Below, piece after piece: positions 43,147-51,311 of a stretch of 64,000 bases of DNA. The DNA comes from a bacterium (GTDB taxonomy: Bacteria; UBP6; UBA1177; JAKLFG01). Numbering within the stretch: position 1 is the first letter of the stretch; the number at the start of each line of letters is the position of its first letter. The notes below the pieces were generated by a model. That model was not told where the DNA came from. It did no database searches and saw nothing but the letters and a program-made list of their open reading frames with translations. Where the stretch lies: assembly GCA_022709425.1 (NCBI GenBank), contig JAKLIW010000004.1, positions 98,395 to 162,394 on the forward strand, given 5' to 3'. A program made the position numbers and the translations under genes.

Positions 43147-44388
43147 TCAGTCCTTGTTCCGCACGCAGATCGTGCGGATGCCGTTCGCGTTGACATCCTT
43201 GGCCATATCGGGCCGGATGATGCCGTATTTGAATTCCGCCAGCCACACTTTCGAGATATCCTTCGCATTGGTGGTGGAACTCCAGAAATAATCTTCGTCT
43301 ATCGTCGGGAAAGTGGTGACATGCTCCGGTTGGGCGCCGTAGGTGATGAGGCTCTCCAATTCGTTGATATCGGGGAGCCGCCAGTCGCTTTTCTGAGCGT
43401 GGTTGAGTGAGGTGCAATGACTCAGTGCGTCGGCCCAGAGGCGTTCGTCGTAGTCGAAGGCCATCTGCCAGACCAGTCCGGTCAGAGTGTCCTCAATGAC
43501 GGTATCGGTACCGACGGTCGTTTCGGCCCAGCGCTGTATCGGCCGCGCCGCCAGGTAATTCCACGGCGCGCTGACACAGCGGACCAGGTGGAGCGTTTGG
43601 CCGGGGTCCGAATAGGACATGCCGTCGCCCGAGAAATCGACGTAATAATAGTTGTAGCCGTGCTCCGTGCCGGTCCAGAAACTGTCGGCGGGTGTCGCGG
43701 GGAAGTAGAAACCGTCTATCAGCGCCTCGGTCGATTGGGCGTCGAAGGAGAGGAGGCTCAGCAGTTCCTGACGCGTCGGGAGCCGCCAATCGGTGCGGTC
43801 GCCGTAGTTGCTGCCGGCCAGACCGGCGCAGTAGGCGTTGGCGTCGCTCCACGAGCGGGCGGTGCCGTCCAGCGTCTTCTGCCAGGTCAGTTTGGTCTGG
43901 TTGTCGTCGATGAGCGTCTGGCTCGAGGCGGCCCGGCTCTGGAACTCGCGGCCGCCGCCCGAGTAATTGCCGTCCTGTCCGTAAAATTGTCCCCCTTCCG
44001 ACGGGCAAGTGACCGATCCGGTAAGGTTGTAGCAGGCGGTCTGGCTGGTATCGATGATGAACCAGCAAATTTCGCCCTCATTGCAGGCGTTCTCGGGGAG
44101 GTTGTCGACATCGGGCGTTACGGTGTCGTCGTCGGTCGTGGTAGCATCGTCGTCGGGAATGGCAACGTTGTCGTCGGCTGTGGCGACGTCGTCGTCGGGA
44201 ATGGCGGTATCATCGGTCGCCGCATCGTCCGACTGATCCGACTGGTCGGTTTGATCTGTCTGGTCTGTCTGATCCGACTGATCGTCGGATTGCCCATTAT
44301 CGCTGTCGCCGCCGTACTCCTTCAGGGTAAAATCGCTGCACCCGAAGAGGAACGCGGCGAAGAGCATGACGAAAAGATAACGGTCCAT
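43147..44388 (-). CDS. Lcl/DUF1566-domain lipoprotein with Asp/Thr/Gln-rich linker
   Basis: A 413-residue protein. LFVMLFAAFLFGC is a lipoprotein signal with the lipidated Cys near residue 17. Residues about 30-100 are a low-complexity linker of SDQTDQ repeats followed by DDDVATADD-type repeats. Two Lcl C-terminal/DUF1566 units follow: LTWQKTLDGTARSWSDANAY with DWRLPTRQELLSLL, and GLVWQMAFDYDERLWADALS with DWRLPDINELESL. This domain is found in surface proteins and C-type-lectin-like folds. It is probably a surface lipoprotein. It starts directly after the stop of the next gene upstream (44389), so the two form an operon. Confidence 0.85.
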   Translation of the reverse strand: MDRYLFVMLFAAFLFGCSDFTLKEYGGDSDNGQSDDQSDQTDQTDQTDQSDQSDDAATDDTAIPDDDVATADDNVAIPDDDATTTDDDTVTPDVDNLPENACNEGEICWFIIDTSQTACYNLTGSVTCPSEGGQFYGQDGNYSGGGREFQSRAASSQTLIDDNQTKLTWQKTLDGTARSWSDANAYCAGLAGSNYGDRTDWRLPTRQELLSLLSFDAQSTEALIDGFYFPATPADSFWTGTEHGYNYYYVDFSGDGMSYSDPGQTLHLVRCVSAPWNYLAARPIQRWAETTVGTDTVIEDTLTGLVWQMAFDYDERLWADALSHCTSLNHAQKSDWRLPDINELESLITYGAQPEHVTTFPTIDEDYFWSSTTNAKDISKVWLAEFKYGIIRPDMAKDVNANGIRTICVRNKD

Positions 44389-45267
44389 CTACCACCTCCA
44401 CCCGAGCGAGAGATAGGCGCCGTTATAGGTCGGCAGTACCAGCGCGGTCGGCGTCGCCGGGTCTTCCGGCTCGTAGAGGGCGTCGAAGAGCATGAGCCCG
44501 ACGCCGGTAGCGAGCGCCAGCGACCCGACGGTGTAGCCCGCTATCGAAAGGCCGCGCCACAGTTCGAACGACTTCTTGTCGGACGCCGCGCCGACGAGCG
44601 CGTAGCGGTCGTTCGCCTCGTTCATCTGCCACTGTGATATCCCGCCGAATATCACGATGGCCGCGCCGGTGCCGATGAGCGACCAGCCGAAGGCCGACAG
44701 CGTTCGGACCTCGTATTCATTGGGAGGCAGTTCGTCGCTGGGGTAGGCGCCGGGAGTGGTCGCGGGGCCTTCGTAGGTCGGTTCATTCTGCGACGGTGCG
44801 GCGGGAGCCGGTCTGCCGAAGAGTTCAGCGACCGCCGGGGTGATCGCTTCGACCAGCAGGTTGAGGTTGCCTTTCACCTTCCGTTCCGACCGGCCGAGGA
44901 CCGAGACGCTCCGCACATTGAGCCGCTGAAGCGACAGCACCCAGTAATCGCCGAGTTTCGACAGAGTGCCGGTGACCGATTCGGGGGCGCCCAGCGCCGC
45001 GCCGATCTCGGCGACGCAGGCGGTATCTTCAGCGCCGCAGGAGAGTTTCTTCTCCTCGCCGACCATGAGCGCCTTCATGTCGGTCTCGCCGATGGTCTGC
45101 CTGCCCGATACCTGTCCGACCGCCGTGGTCACCATCGCACTTATCGCGTCGGCCTCTTTTTCAGAGACCCCCGTTTTCGGCTCGAGCCGCCACACGACGA
45201 TGGCGTCGCTGCCCGCCGCCGCGAGCAACAAGGGCAGGAGAAGGAGCAAAAGAAAGAAAAAACGCAT
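44389..45267 (-). CDS. Membrane/periplasmic protein of unknown function
   Basis: A 292-residue protein with signal sequence FFLLLLLLPLLLAAAGSDA. The N-terminal ~150 residues resemble the periplasmic alpha/beta domain common before PEGA or TPR regions in Myxococcota-type proteins: VVWRLEPKTGVSEKEADAIS, the CGAEDTACVAEIGAALGAPE segment (two Cys) and GTLSKLGDYWVLSLQRLNV. A Pro-rich spacer is followed by two hydrophobic helices (about 198-215 and 243-265) and a short tail ending in LSLGWRW. No enzymatic motif is visible. A promoter lies just upstream, and it is co-transcribed with the Lcl lipoprotein. Confidence 0.6.
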   Translation of the reverse strand: MRFFFLLLLLLPLLLAAAGSDAIVVWRLEPKTGVSEKEADAISAMVTTAVGQVSGRQTIGETDMKALMVGEEKKLSCGAEDTACVAEIGAALGAPESVTGTLSKLGDYWVLSLQRLNVRSVSVLGRSERKVKGNLNLLVEAITPAVAELFGRPAPAAPSQNEPTYEGPATTPGAYPSDELPPNEYEVRTLSAFGWSLIGTGAAIVIFGGISQWQMNEANDRYALVGAASDKKSFELWRGLSIAGYTVGSLALATGVGLMLFDALYEPEDPATPTALVLPTYNGAYLSLGWRW

Positions 45268-45291
45268 ACGAACCTCCGCAAAAGACGATGC

Positions 45292-45320
45292 AGTATAGCA
45301 GAAGGGATGCGGCGAGTCTA
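45292..45320 (-). promoter_or_regulatory. Sigma-70 promoter for the 45267/44388 operon
   Basis: On the minus strand TAGACT (45320-45315), 17 bases, TATACT (45297-45292) with an extended TGC before the -10. The -35 overlaps the stop codon of the outer-membrane protein gene. Confidence 0.6.
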
Positions 45321-46604
45321 GAAATAGAGACGCATCGTGGTGTAGACGGTGTAGGGGTAGAGCCCGAACTCGGAACGGGGAACAGGATAGATGAACCCCA
45401 TGAAGTCGCCCTGTCGTGCCGTCACTCCCGCGCCGATCGAGGCGCCGACATCCCAGAACAGGTCGTCGGCCACGCTGTATTCAAGGCGCGGCGACAGCAG
45501 GAGCGAGCCGTCGGTCAGATTGATGAGGGTCTGGAGCGATCCGTTGAGGAGCGGCACGATCTCCCACGTGAAGCCGACCGCGAGATAATGCTGTCCGAGC
45601 AGATAGACGCCGCTGTCGCTATAGGCTTTCTCTCCCGTGCCCGGCCATATGTTCTCCAAATACTGCGAGGGGCGAAGTGTACCGACCAGAGAAAAATGAT
45701 ATTCACCGAAAAGAACGAGGTTCGCTTCGGCGAAGTTATAGTCGGCGCCGACCGAAAGGCGGAAGTCGTCGTTGCCGTTGATGTCGCCGTGTATGCCGGG
45801 AGACATCCGTTCGCTTTCCTTGAAGATAGTGTCGGCGGTGTAGGCCGCTTCCAGCCACACTCCCGCGCCGCCGATGGCCCGTTCTATCGAGAGCCCGGAG
45901 AGCAGGTTGTACTGATATTCGACCAGCATCAGCGAGATGTCGGTCTCCCAGAGGGCGAACTTGGCCCTCACGAAGGCGGCGCTTTTGGAGAACCGGCCAT
46001 CGGGGCCGAAGACATACCCAGCGTCGAGTTCGTTCATCTCGCCGAGGGGGAATTTCACCCGCACCGCATCGACGCCCACCTTTTCCTCGCGATTGATATC
46101 CTGAAACGAGAGCGGCGCAAAGACATCGGTCGGGTTGATGAACTTCGCCGCGCCGAACGATATCGCCTGCCGCCCTGCATAGATATCCATGAAGGGGAGT
46201 GAAAAGGTGACGGTGAGCCGGTCGAGCGAGTGGGGGAAGGCGACCTGACCGGCGGGGCTGGTGTAGAGGGTATCGAGGAGGTCGGTGATGCGATAGTCGT
46301 TCAGCGACGGCGCAAAAAGACCCGTCAGGGCGTTGCCGCCCATCTGTGACACCGTCGGCGACACCTGCCACGCCGTCTCTGCCGAGAACCAATCTATCGG
46401 TTTGTAGAACAGACGCAGGCGGAGCGTCTGCTGGACCGTACCCTGCGGCTCGTAGGCGGCGACGTCGGGCGGCGTCACATTATCCTGCATGCCGGTGACG
46501 CCCAGATACTGCTTGCCCCAGCCCGAGAGCGTCAGACCGTCGGCGAGTTCGACCGCGCCGAGCGTGGCGGCGAAGAGCGGTATGAGGGCGATAAGCGTCC
46601 GCAT
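45318..46604 (-). CDS. Outer-membrane beta-barrel protein of a lipid/lipoprotein transport operon
   Basis: A 428-residue protein with signal peptide LIALIPLFAATLGAVE. Alternating-residue beta strands run throughout, ending in TMRLYF with a terminal Phe as in BAM-inserted barrels. DVFAPLSFQDINREEKVGVD and ELDAGYVFGPDGRFSKSAAF recall DUF1302/TraB-like barrels that accompany LolA-like proteins and FtsX-type ABC genes. Its ATG overlaps the stop of the ATPase gene by one base (TGATG), indicating translational coupling. It is presumably the outer-membrane end of the system encoded by 46604-51138. Confidence 0.75.
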   Translation of the reverse strand: MRTLIALIPLFAATLGAVELADGLTLSGWGKQYLGVTGMQDNVTPPDVAAYEPQGTVQQTLRLRLFYKPIDWFSAETAWQVSPTVSQMGGNALTGLFAPSLNDYRITDLLDTLYTSPAGQVAFPHSLDRLTVTFSLPFMDIYAGRQAISFGAAKFINPTDVFAPLSFQDINREEKVGVDAVRVKFPLGEMNELDAGYVFGPDGRFSKSAAFVRAKFALWETDISLMLVEYQYNLLSGLSIERAIGGAGVWLEAAYTADTIFKESERMSPGIHGDINGNDDFRLSVGADYNFAEANLVLFGEYHFSLVGTLRPSQYLENIWPGTGEKAYSDSGVYLLGQHYLAVGFTWEIVPLLNGSLQTLINLTDGSLLLSPRLEYSVADDLFWDVGASIGAGVTARQGDFMGFIYPVPRSEFGLYPYTVYTTMRLYF

Positions 46605-47308
46605 CAGCCGCGCACCTCGTCGGAGAATATCCGGCCGTCGCGCAGGGTGATGAGCCGCCGCGCGTGTTCCATGATCATCTGGTCGTGGGTCGAGAAGAGG
46701 AAGGTGACGCCGTGTTTCGCGTTCATCTCCTCCATCATGTCGAGGAGGTCATGTCCCGTCTTCGAATCGAGGTTGGCGGTCGGTTCATCGGCGAGGATGA
46801 TGGCGGGCTTCGCGACCATGGCGCGCGCCACCGCCACCCGCTGCTGCTGACCGCCCGAGAGGTGTATCGGCAGGCGCTTCTGCATCCCGTCGAGCCCCAC
46901 CTCGGCAAGTATCTTCGCCACCCGCTCGCGCCGCTCATTCTTCGGCACCCCCTGCAGGAGCATCACATATTCGATGTTCTCCTCGACGGTGAGGACCGGG
47001 ATGAGGTTGTAGCTCTGGAAGATGAACCCGATGTGGTCGCGTCGGAAGTCGGACAGGTCGGAGGCGCTCATCGCGGTCATCGCCCGGCCGCCGAGTTCCA
47101 CCGTGCCGCCGTCGGGCTTGTCCAGACCGCTCACGATGTTGAGGAGCGTCGATTTGCCGCTTCCCGACGGGCCGGCAAGGGCGCTGAATTCGCCCTTTGC
47201 GATGGTGAGCGAGACCTCTTTCAAGGCATCGACCGTCACCTCGCCGGTGCGGTATATCTTCGATACCTTGTCGATGCGGATGACATTTTCCATCGTATGC
47301 TCCGTCAT
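46604..47308 (-). CDS. LolD/MacB-type ABC transporter ATPase
   Basis: A 234-residue ATPase with Walker A GPSGSGKSTLLNIV, Q-loop FIFQSYNLIPVLTVEEN, signature LSGGQQQRVAVARAMV, Walker B IILADEPTANLD and the H-loop FSTHDQMI. It belongs to the mechanotransmission class that drives FtsX-fold permeases. ATG 47308 or 47293 could be the start. The permease gene ends one base upstream. Confidence 0.94.
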   Translation of the reverse strand: MTEHTMENVIRIDKVSKIYRTGEVTVDALKEVSLTIAKGEFSALAGPSGSGKSTLLNIVSGLDKPDGGTVELGGRAMTAMSASDLSDFRRDHIGFIFQSYNLIPVLTVEENIEYVMLLQGVPKNERRERVAKILAEVGLDGMQKRLPIHLSGGQQQRVAVARAMVAKPAIILADEPTANLDSKTGHDLLDMMEEMNAKHGVTFLFSTHDQMIMEHARRLITLRDGRIFSDEVRG

Positions 47309-47309
47309 G

Positions 47310-48533
47310 TTAAAGTCCTCGTTTCATCGCTTTGGCGGGGGTGAGCCGCGCCGCATAGATCGCCGGGTAGAGGCCGACGAGGCAGGTAAAAACGAACAGC
47401 AGGAACGGGTAGAGGGTGAACTGCGTCAGGGTGAGCACCGGGCGGATCGGTTCGCGCAGGGCCACGATGAACTCGGCGTCGCTGTAATCGATGCCGTAGT
47501 GCAGGAGCAGTCCGTTGACGATAAGCGCGACGACGCTCCCCATCACGATGGCGATGAGCGCCAGTCCGCCCGCCTCCATGACCATCAGTTGCGCCGCCTG
47601 CCGCGGCCGCGTACCGATGGCCCGCATGACGCCGAATTCGAACATCCGTTCGTAGAGCGACATGAAGAGGGTGTTCACGATGCCGAACGAGACGAGCCCG
47701 AACAGGATGATCCCGACGAGAAAAAGGCTGAAATCGGTCATCGAGCGCATCATGGCCAGTTCCGACACCAGTCCGGTCCACGACAGCGCCTCGTTGCCGC
47801 CCGCCGACAACTCGGTCCACAGCGGCAGGGCCGTATCCTCGCTTTTGAGTTTGTCGTGGAACAGGAACGCTATCTCGTGCAGGCCGCCCTCCAGTTTCAG
47901 CATCTCCTGCGCCCGTTTGAGCGGGATGAAGGCCATCCCGCCGTCCATCTGGCGCGACCCGAAGCGGAAGATGCCGCCGACGCGGAAGAGTTCCTGCGAC
48001 AGTTCGCCGGTGTGGGCCTGCGCCACCGTCACCACCACCTTGTCGCCGAGACCCACCTCCAGCAGATCGGCCAGTTTGTCGCCGATCAGTATCTTCGGCT
48101 CGTCGGCCGCGGCGAGATAGTCGCCCGACACGAGCAGGTCGTCTATCTGCGAAAGGTCGCGTTCGTAGGTCGGGTCGATGCCGTAAAGCATCACTGACTG
48201 GACATTGGCGGGGCTGGTGACCATCCCGAACGAGGCGGTGCGCGGAGATGCCTGCCGGATGAGCGGGTCGTTTTTCATCTTTTCGAAGAGCGCCGGGCCG
48301 TCGGCGATGGTCAGTTCGACCTCAAGGGTCTTGCGGAAACCGTCGCGGTGTACCTGTCCTTCGCCGAGGAACGACCGCGTCGCCGAGGCTATCATGTTGT
48401 CGATGGTGCCGATGGTGATGGCGTCGGTCGTTATCATCGCGGCGAGCCCGAGCCCGATCATGAGACCGGCAAGGAGCGTCCGCCGTTTGTTGCGGAAGAG
48501 GTTGCGCCACGCGAGTTTGAAAAATAGCGTCAT
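47310..48533 (-). CDS. FtsX/LolE-type ABC permease (second of pair)
   Basis: A 407-residue inner-membrane permease. LFFKLAWRNLFRNKRRTLLA is the typical cytoplasmic start, followed by TM1, a MacB-like periplasmic domain (about 45-250) and three C-terminal helices including the FGIVNTLFMSLYERMFEFGV and AIGTRPRQAAQLMVMEAGGL coupling region. Paralogous to the next permease; together they make a heterodimer like LolC/LolE. Confidence 0.93.
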   Translation of the reverse strand: MTLFFKLAWRNLFRNKRRTLLAGLMIGLGLAAMITTDAITIGTIDNMIASATRSFLGEGQVHRDGFRKTLEVELTIADGPALFEKMKNDPLIRQASPRTASFGMVTSPANVQSVMLYGIDPTYERDLSQIDDLLVSGDYLAAADEPKILIGDKLADLLEVGLGDKVVVTVAQAHTGELSQELFRVGGIFRFGSRQMDGGMAFIPLKRAQEMLKLEGGLHEIAFLFHDKLKSEDTALPLWTELSAGGNEALSWTGLVSELAMMRSMTDFSLFLVGIILFGLVSFGIVNTLFMSLYERMFEFGVMRAIGTRPRQAAQLMVMEAGGLALIAIVMGSVVALIVNGLLLHYGIDYSDAEFIVALREPIRPVLTLTQFTLYPFLLFVFTCLVGLYPAIYAARLTPAKAMKRGL

Positions 48534-48542
48534 GACGGCCTC

Positions 48543-49769
48543 CTACAGCGACCGCAGGGCGTCGACCGGTTTGATCCGGGCGGCGCGCAGGGCGGGGATC
48601 ATCGAGACCAGTAGCGCGGTAAGGAATATGATGAGGAACGGCTTGTAGTAGGCGGCGGGGGTGATGTCGGCCGTGAGGGTGGTCAGCGAATAGCCGGCGA
48701 CCGTCACCGGTTCGGGGTAGGTGACGCCGATGGCGGCGAAGTACCACAGCGCGAACGAGGCGAGGAACGCGCCGAGGAGCGATGAGAGGAGCGCCAGCAT
48801 CCCCGTTTCGATGACGATAAGCGAAAAAAGCCGCCGGGGGCTCGTCCCGATGGCCGCCATCACGCCGTATTCGCGGGTCCGCTCCAAGACCGCCATGAGG
48901 ACGGTGTTGAGTACGCCCACCGCGACGATGAGGAGGACGATGAGCATCTGGATGTCGCCCCCCTTCTTGTCGGCCTGCATGGTGCGGTAGAACTCCGGCT
49001 CGACCTCCATCCACGATTCGGCCGACAGGTCGCGGAACCCCGCCGCCGCGATCGCCGCGCCGACCCGCCCGGTCGCCGGTTCGACCTTTTTGCGGTCGTG
49101 GTAGAGGAGGGCGATCTCGTGGACCTTTCCGTCGAGCGTCAGATAGTCCTGCGCGTCGGCGATATGGAGATAGACGCGGTTCTGTTCCGACGCGTCCTTC
49201 GCGTCGCCGAGTATGCCGGCGACGGTGAACAGGTCGTTGGCGACCGATCCGTCGGCCCCCTGCGAGATGAGGGTGAGTTCGCTTCCCACCGGTGCTTTGA
49301 GGACATCGGCGACATTACGGCCGATAAGCGCCTGTTTGGCGGCGGCGGCCGGCAGGAAAGCGCCGTCGCGCACCTTGTTGGCGAGCCGGGTGACCGCCCG
49401 TTCGCGCTCCGGGTCTATCCCGATGAGTTCGATGCCGGTGGTTTTCATCCCGACGAAGGCGAGCGCCGCCGAACGAATGCGCGGCGTCACGGCGGCGACG
49501 GCGGGCTCCTTGGCGAGCGTCGCGTAGAGTTCCGGGGTGTCGGCGAAGTTCTTGTAGAGCGACGGCCGGTCGAGGTAGCCTTTGCGGTGTATCTGGGCGT
49601 GGCCGGTGTGGTCGCGGGTGATGATCTCGACCATCGTTCCCCACGATCCTTCCAGCGTGCCGACCGTCAGGGCGAAGAGGATGAAGCCGATGACCATCGT
49701 GAGTCCGGTCAGCAGGCTGCGCCGCCGCTGGCGCAGGAGATTGCGGAACGCCATTTTGAATATCAGCAT
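48543..49769 (-). CDS. FtsX/LolE-type ABC permease (first of pair)
   Basis: A 408-residue inner-membrane permease with the same layout: IFKMAFRNLLRQRRRSLLTG, TM1, periplasmic MacB-like domain, then three helices with VGVLNTVLMAVLERTREYGV and AAIGTSPRRLFSLIVIETGM. The conserved ALIGRNVADVLKAPVGSELT segment matches the LIGDKLADLLEVGLGDKV segment of its partner. It likely extracts a lipid or lipoprotein from the inner membrane and passes it to the LolA-like protein. Confidence 0.93.
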   Translation of the reverse strand: MLIFKMAFRNLLRQRRRSLLTGLTMVIGFILFALTVGTLEGSWGTMVEIITRDHTGHAQIHRKGYLDRPSLYKNFADTPELYATLAKEPAVAAVTPRIRSAALAFVGMKTTGIELIGIDPERERAVTRLANKVRDGAFLPAAAAKQALIGRNVADVLKAPVGSELTLISQGADGSVANDLFTVAGILGDAKDASEQNRVYLHIADAQDYLTLDGKVHEIALLYHDRKKVEPATGRVGAAIAAAGFRDLSAESWMEVEPEFYRTMQADKKGGDIQMLIVLLIVAVGVLNTVLMAVLERTREYGVMAAIGTSPRRLFSLIVIETGMLALLSSLLGAFLASFALWYFAAIGVTYPEPVTVAGYSLTTLTADITPAAYYKPFLIIFLTALLVSMIPALRAARIKPVDALRSL

Positions 49770-49771
49770 GG

Positions 49772-50509
49772 CTACCTCTGTTTCTGCAGGTTGCGCAGGG
49801 TAAAGGTGTCGGGGTCGAGTTTCACATCGAACTGGATATCCTTATAGATGATGGTGGTCTTGTTGCCCGACTTGGTGAGCGACCGCAGTTCCATCACCGC
49901 CGGTATCTTCTTGCCGCCGAGCACCTTGACGTCGCTGAAGGTCATCAGCCGCACCTTGGTCCCTTTCTCGTCGTAGAATTCCTGCGCCACCGGCAACAGA
50001 TCGCTTTTGTTCGCGACCACCACGATGCGTCCCCAGACGGTCGCGGTCTTTTCCTTCGGCGTCAGTTCGATGTAGTATTTGGCCGCGTCGGGACCGGCGA
50101 TGAGTTTGTAGGTGTAGTCGTCCATCAGCGTCGATTCCTTCACCAGATCGTCGTTGGTGAAGTCGCTCCCCATCCACGAACCCATCATCATCGAGGGCGG
50201 TATCTGCATGACCTTGTTGATCTTCGGGAAGTAGTTCCACATCTTGGTGTCGATCTTGAGCGTCCCGATCCCGGCGTCCTTTTTCGGCTCCAGTATCGTG
50301 ATGAAGGTCTTCTTCATCCCCTCGGTCCACGCCTTCATCCGCATCGTCCGTTTCCAGTCGGCGGTCTCTATCTGCATCTCCATCTCGGCGTAACTGGTCT
50401 TCGAGCGGTAGAGTTCGTCGCTCTTCTTGACGATCTCCTCGACCGTCGGTTCGGCGGCGAAAAGGAGCGGCGTGATGCAGAAACAAAGGAGCGCGGCGAG
50501 TTTTTTCAT
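49772..50509 (-). CDS. LolA-like outer-membrane lipoprotein-sorting protein
   Basis: A 245-residue periplasmic carrier. The signal peptide is KKLAALLCFCITPLLFAAE. The mature protein has the half-barrel pattern of the LolA-like family (COG2834-type): VEEIVKKSDELYRSKTSYAE, the DWKRTMRMKAWTEGMKKTFI strands, the KMWNYFPKINKVMQIPPSMM loop rich in Met and aromatic residues, and a final FTLRNL. ATG 50509 is fixed by CGGAG and overlaps the tetR stop as ATGA. It would carry the hydrophobic cargo between the ABC complex and the outer membrane. Confidence 0.88.
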   Translation of the reverse strand: MKKLAALLCFCITPLLFAAEPTVEEIVKKSDELYRSKTSYAEMEMQIETADWKRTMRMKAWTEGMKKTFITILEPKKDAGIGTLKIDTKMWNYFPKINKVMQIPPSMMMGSWMGSDFTNDDLVKESTLMDDYTYKLIAGPDAAKYYIELTPKEKTATVWGRIVVVANKSDLLPVAQEFYDEKGTKVRLMTFSDVKVLGGKKIPAVMELRSLTKSGNKTTIIYKDIQFDVKLDPDTFTLRNLQKQR

Positions 50510-51138
50510 GGCGTTCTCCGTTCGATGTTCTTTTCGACATAGTCGGTGAGGAGCGTCGCGGTCATGTCCCACATGGCGCGGTAACGGTCGACCTCGCGGT
50601 CGAAGTGGAGGAGGCTTTCCATCCCCTCGATGAAGGTGAGCACCGCGAGCACCGCGTTGTCGCGGACCGCGGCGGGCAGACGGCCGCCGGACAGTTCTTC
50701 GAGTCTGACGCCGAGCGCCGTGCGGAAGGTCATGTGCCGCTCGACCAGCGCCGCGAGGAGTTGCTGGTCGCCGTATATCTCTTCGGCGAAGGCGAGGAAC
50801 CGTTCGCGGATGTTCATGTGTTCGAGCGTTTCGTCGATGGCGCTCTGGCCGGTGCGGCGGAAGAAGTCGCCCACGCCGGTGAACGACTGGTGTTCCATCT
50901 CGCCGAAGTAGTGTTCCATGAACGAGAGCATCACCTCGCGGACGATCTCGTGGGTGTCCTTGAAGTGGTGGTAAAGGCTCCCTTTGCCGATGCCCGCTTT
51001 CTCGCAGATGGCGCGGGTGGTGAGGCCGGGGCGGCCCTCTTCGATGATGATGGCGGCGGCGGTGTCAATGATGCGTTGCCGCGTCTGGCAGCCCTTCACA
51101 TGTTGTCCGTTACCGCATTTCTCAACTGGTTCGGTCAT
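50506..51138 (-). CDS. TetR family transcriptional regulator
   Basis: A 210-residue repressor. The N-terminal helix-turn-helix is TRQRIIDTAAAIIIEEGRPG then TTRAICEKAGIGKGSLYHHF. The rest is the ligand-binding/dimer domain. It is the first gene of the transporter operon; a perfect palindrome just upstream is its probable operator, giving autoregulation of the whole operon. The N-terminus contains two Cys (EKCGNGQHVKGC) before the helix-turn-helix, possibly a redox or metal feature. ATG 51138 follows GGAGGAAGCG. Confidence 0.93.
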   Translation of the reverse strand: MTEPVEKCGNGQHVKGCQTRQRIIDTAAAIIIEEGRPGLTTRAICEKAGIGKGSLYHHFKDTHEIVREVMLSFMEHYFGEMEHQSFTGVGDFFRRTGQSAIDETLEHMNIRERFLAFAEEIYGDQQLLAALVERHMTFRTALGVRLEELSGGRLPAAVRDNAVLAVLTFIEGMESLLHFDREVDRYRAMWDMTATLLTDYVEKNIERRTP

Positions 51139-51153
51139 CGCTTCCTCCGTCTT

Positions 51154-51169
51154 GACCGGGCGCCCGGTC
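51154..51169. promoter_or_regulatory. Palindromic TetR-type operator
   Basis: GACCGGGCGCCCGGTC is a perfect 16-bp palindrome between the -10 box and the tetR start codon, covering the expected transcription start. Binding there would block the operon promoter. Confidence 0.75.
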
Positions 51170-51174
51170 CAGTA

Positions 51175-51203
51175 CTTTTAGCAGAGGTGAAAACGGAAGT
51201 CAA
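51175..51203 (-). promoter_or_regulatory. Sigma-70 promoter of the tetR-transporter operon
   Basis: On the minus strand TTGACT (51203-51198), 17 bases, TAAAAG (51180-51175), followed within six bases by the palindrome. Confidence 0.65.
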
Positions 51204-51228
51204 GAGAATTCTAAGTGCCCTTCAGAAA

Positions 51229-51257
51229 TTGACTTTAATTTACCGAGAGAATAAAGT
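51229..51257 (+). promoter_or_regulatory. Sigma-70 promoter of the McrBC-like operon
   Basis: TTGACT (51229-51234), 17 bases, TAAAGT (51252-51257), 55 bases before ATG 51312. It is divergent from the tetR promoter. Confidence 0.55.
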
Positions 51258-51311
51258 GCTTTTGTATTTTTGATGCCTTTTCTTTTGAACGAGTCAAACA
51301 TGGAGGCTGCC

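Noticed and set aside
47022..48197. A 391-residue + strand open frame opposite the ABC permease
   Set aside because: It is Arg/His/Asp-rich low-complexity antisense of a clear FtsX permease; no start signal.
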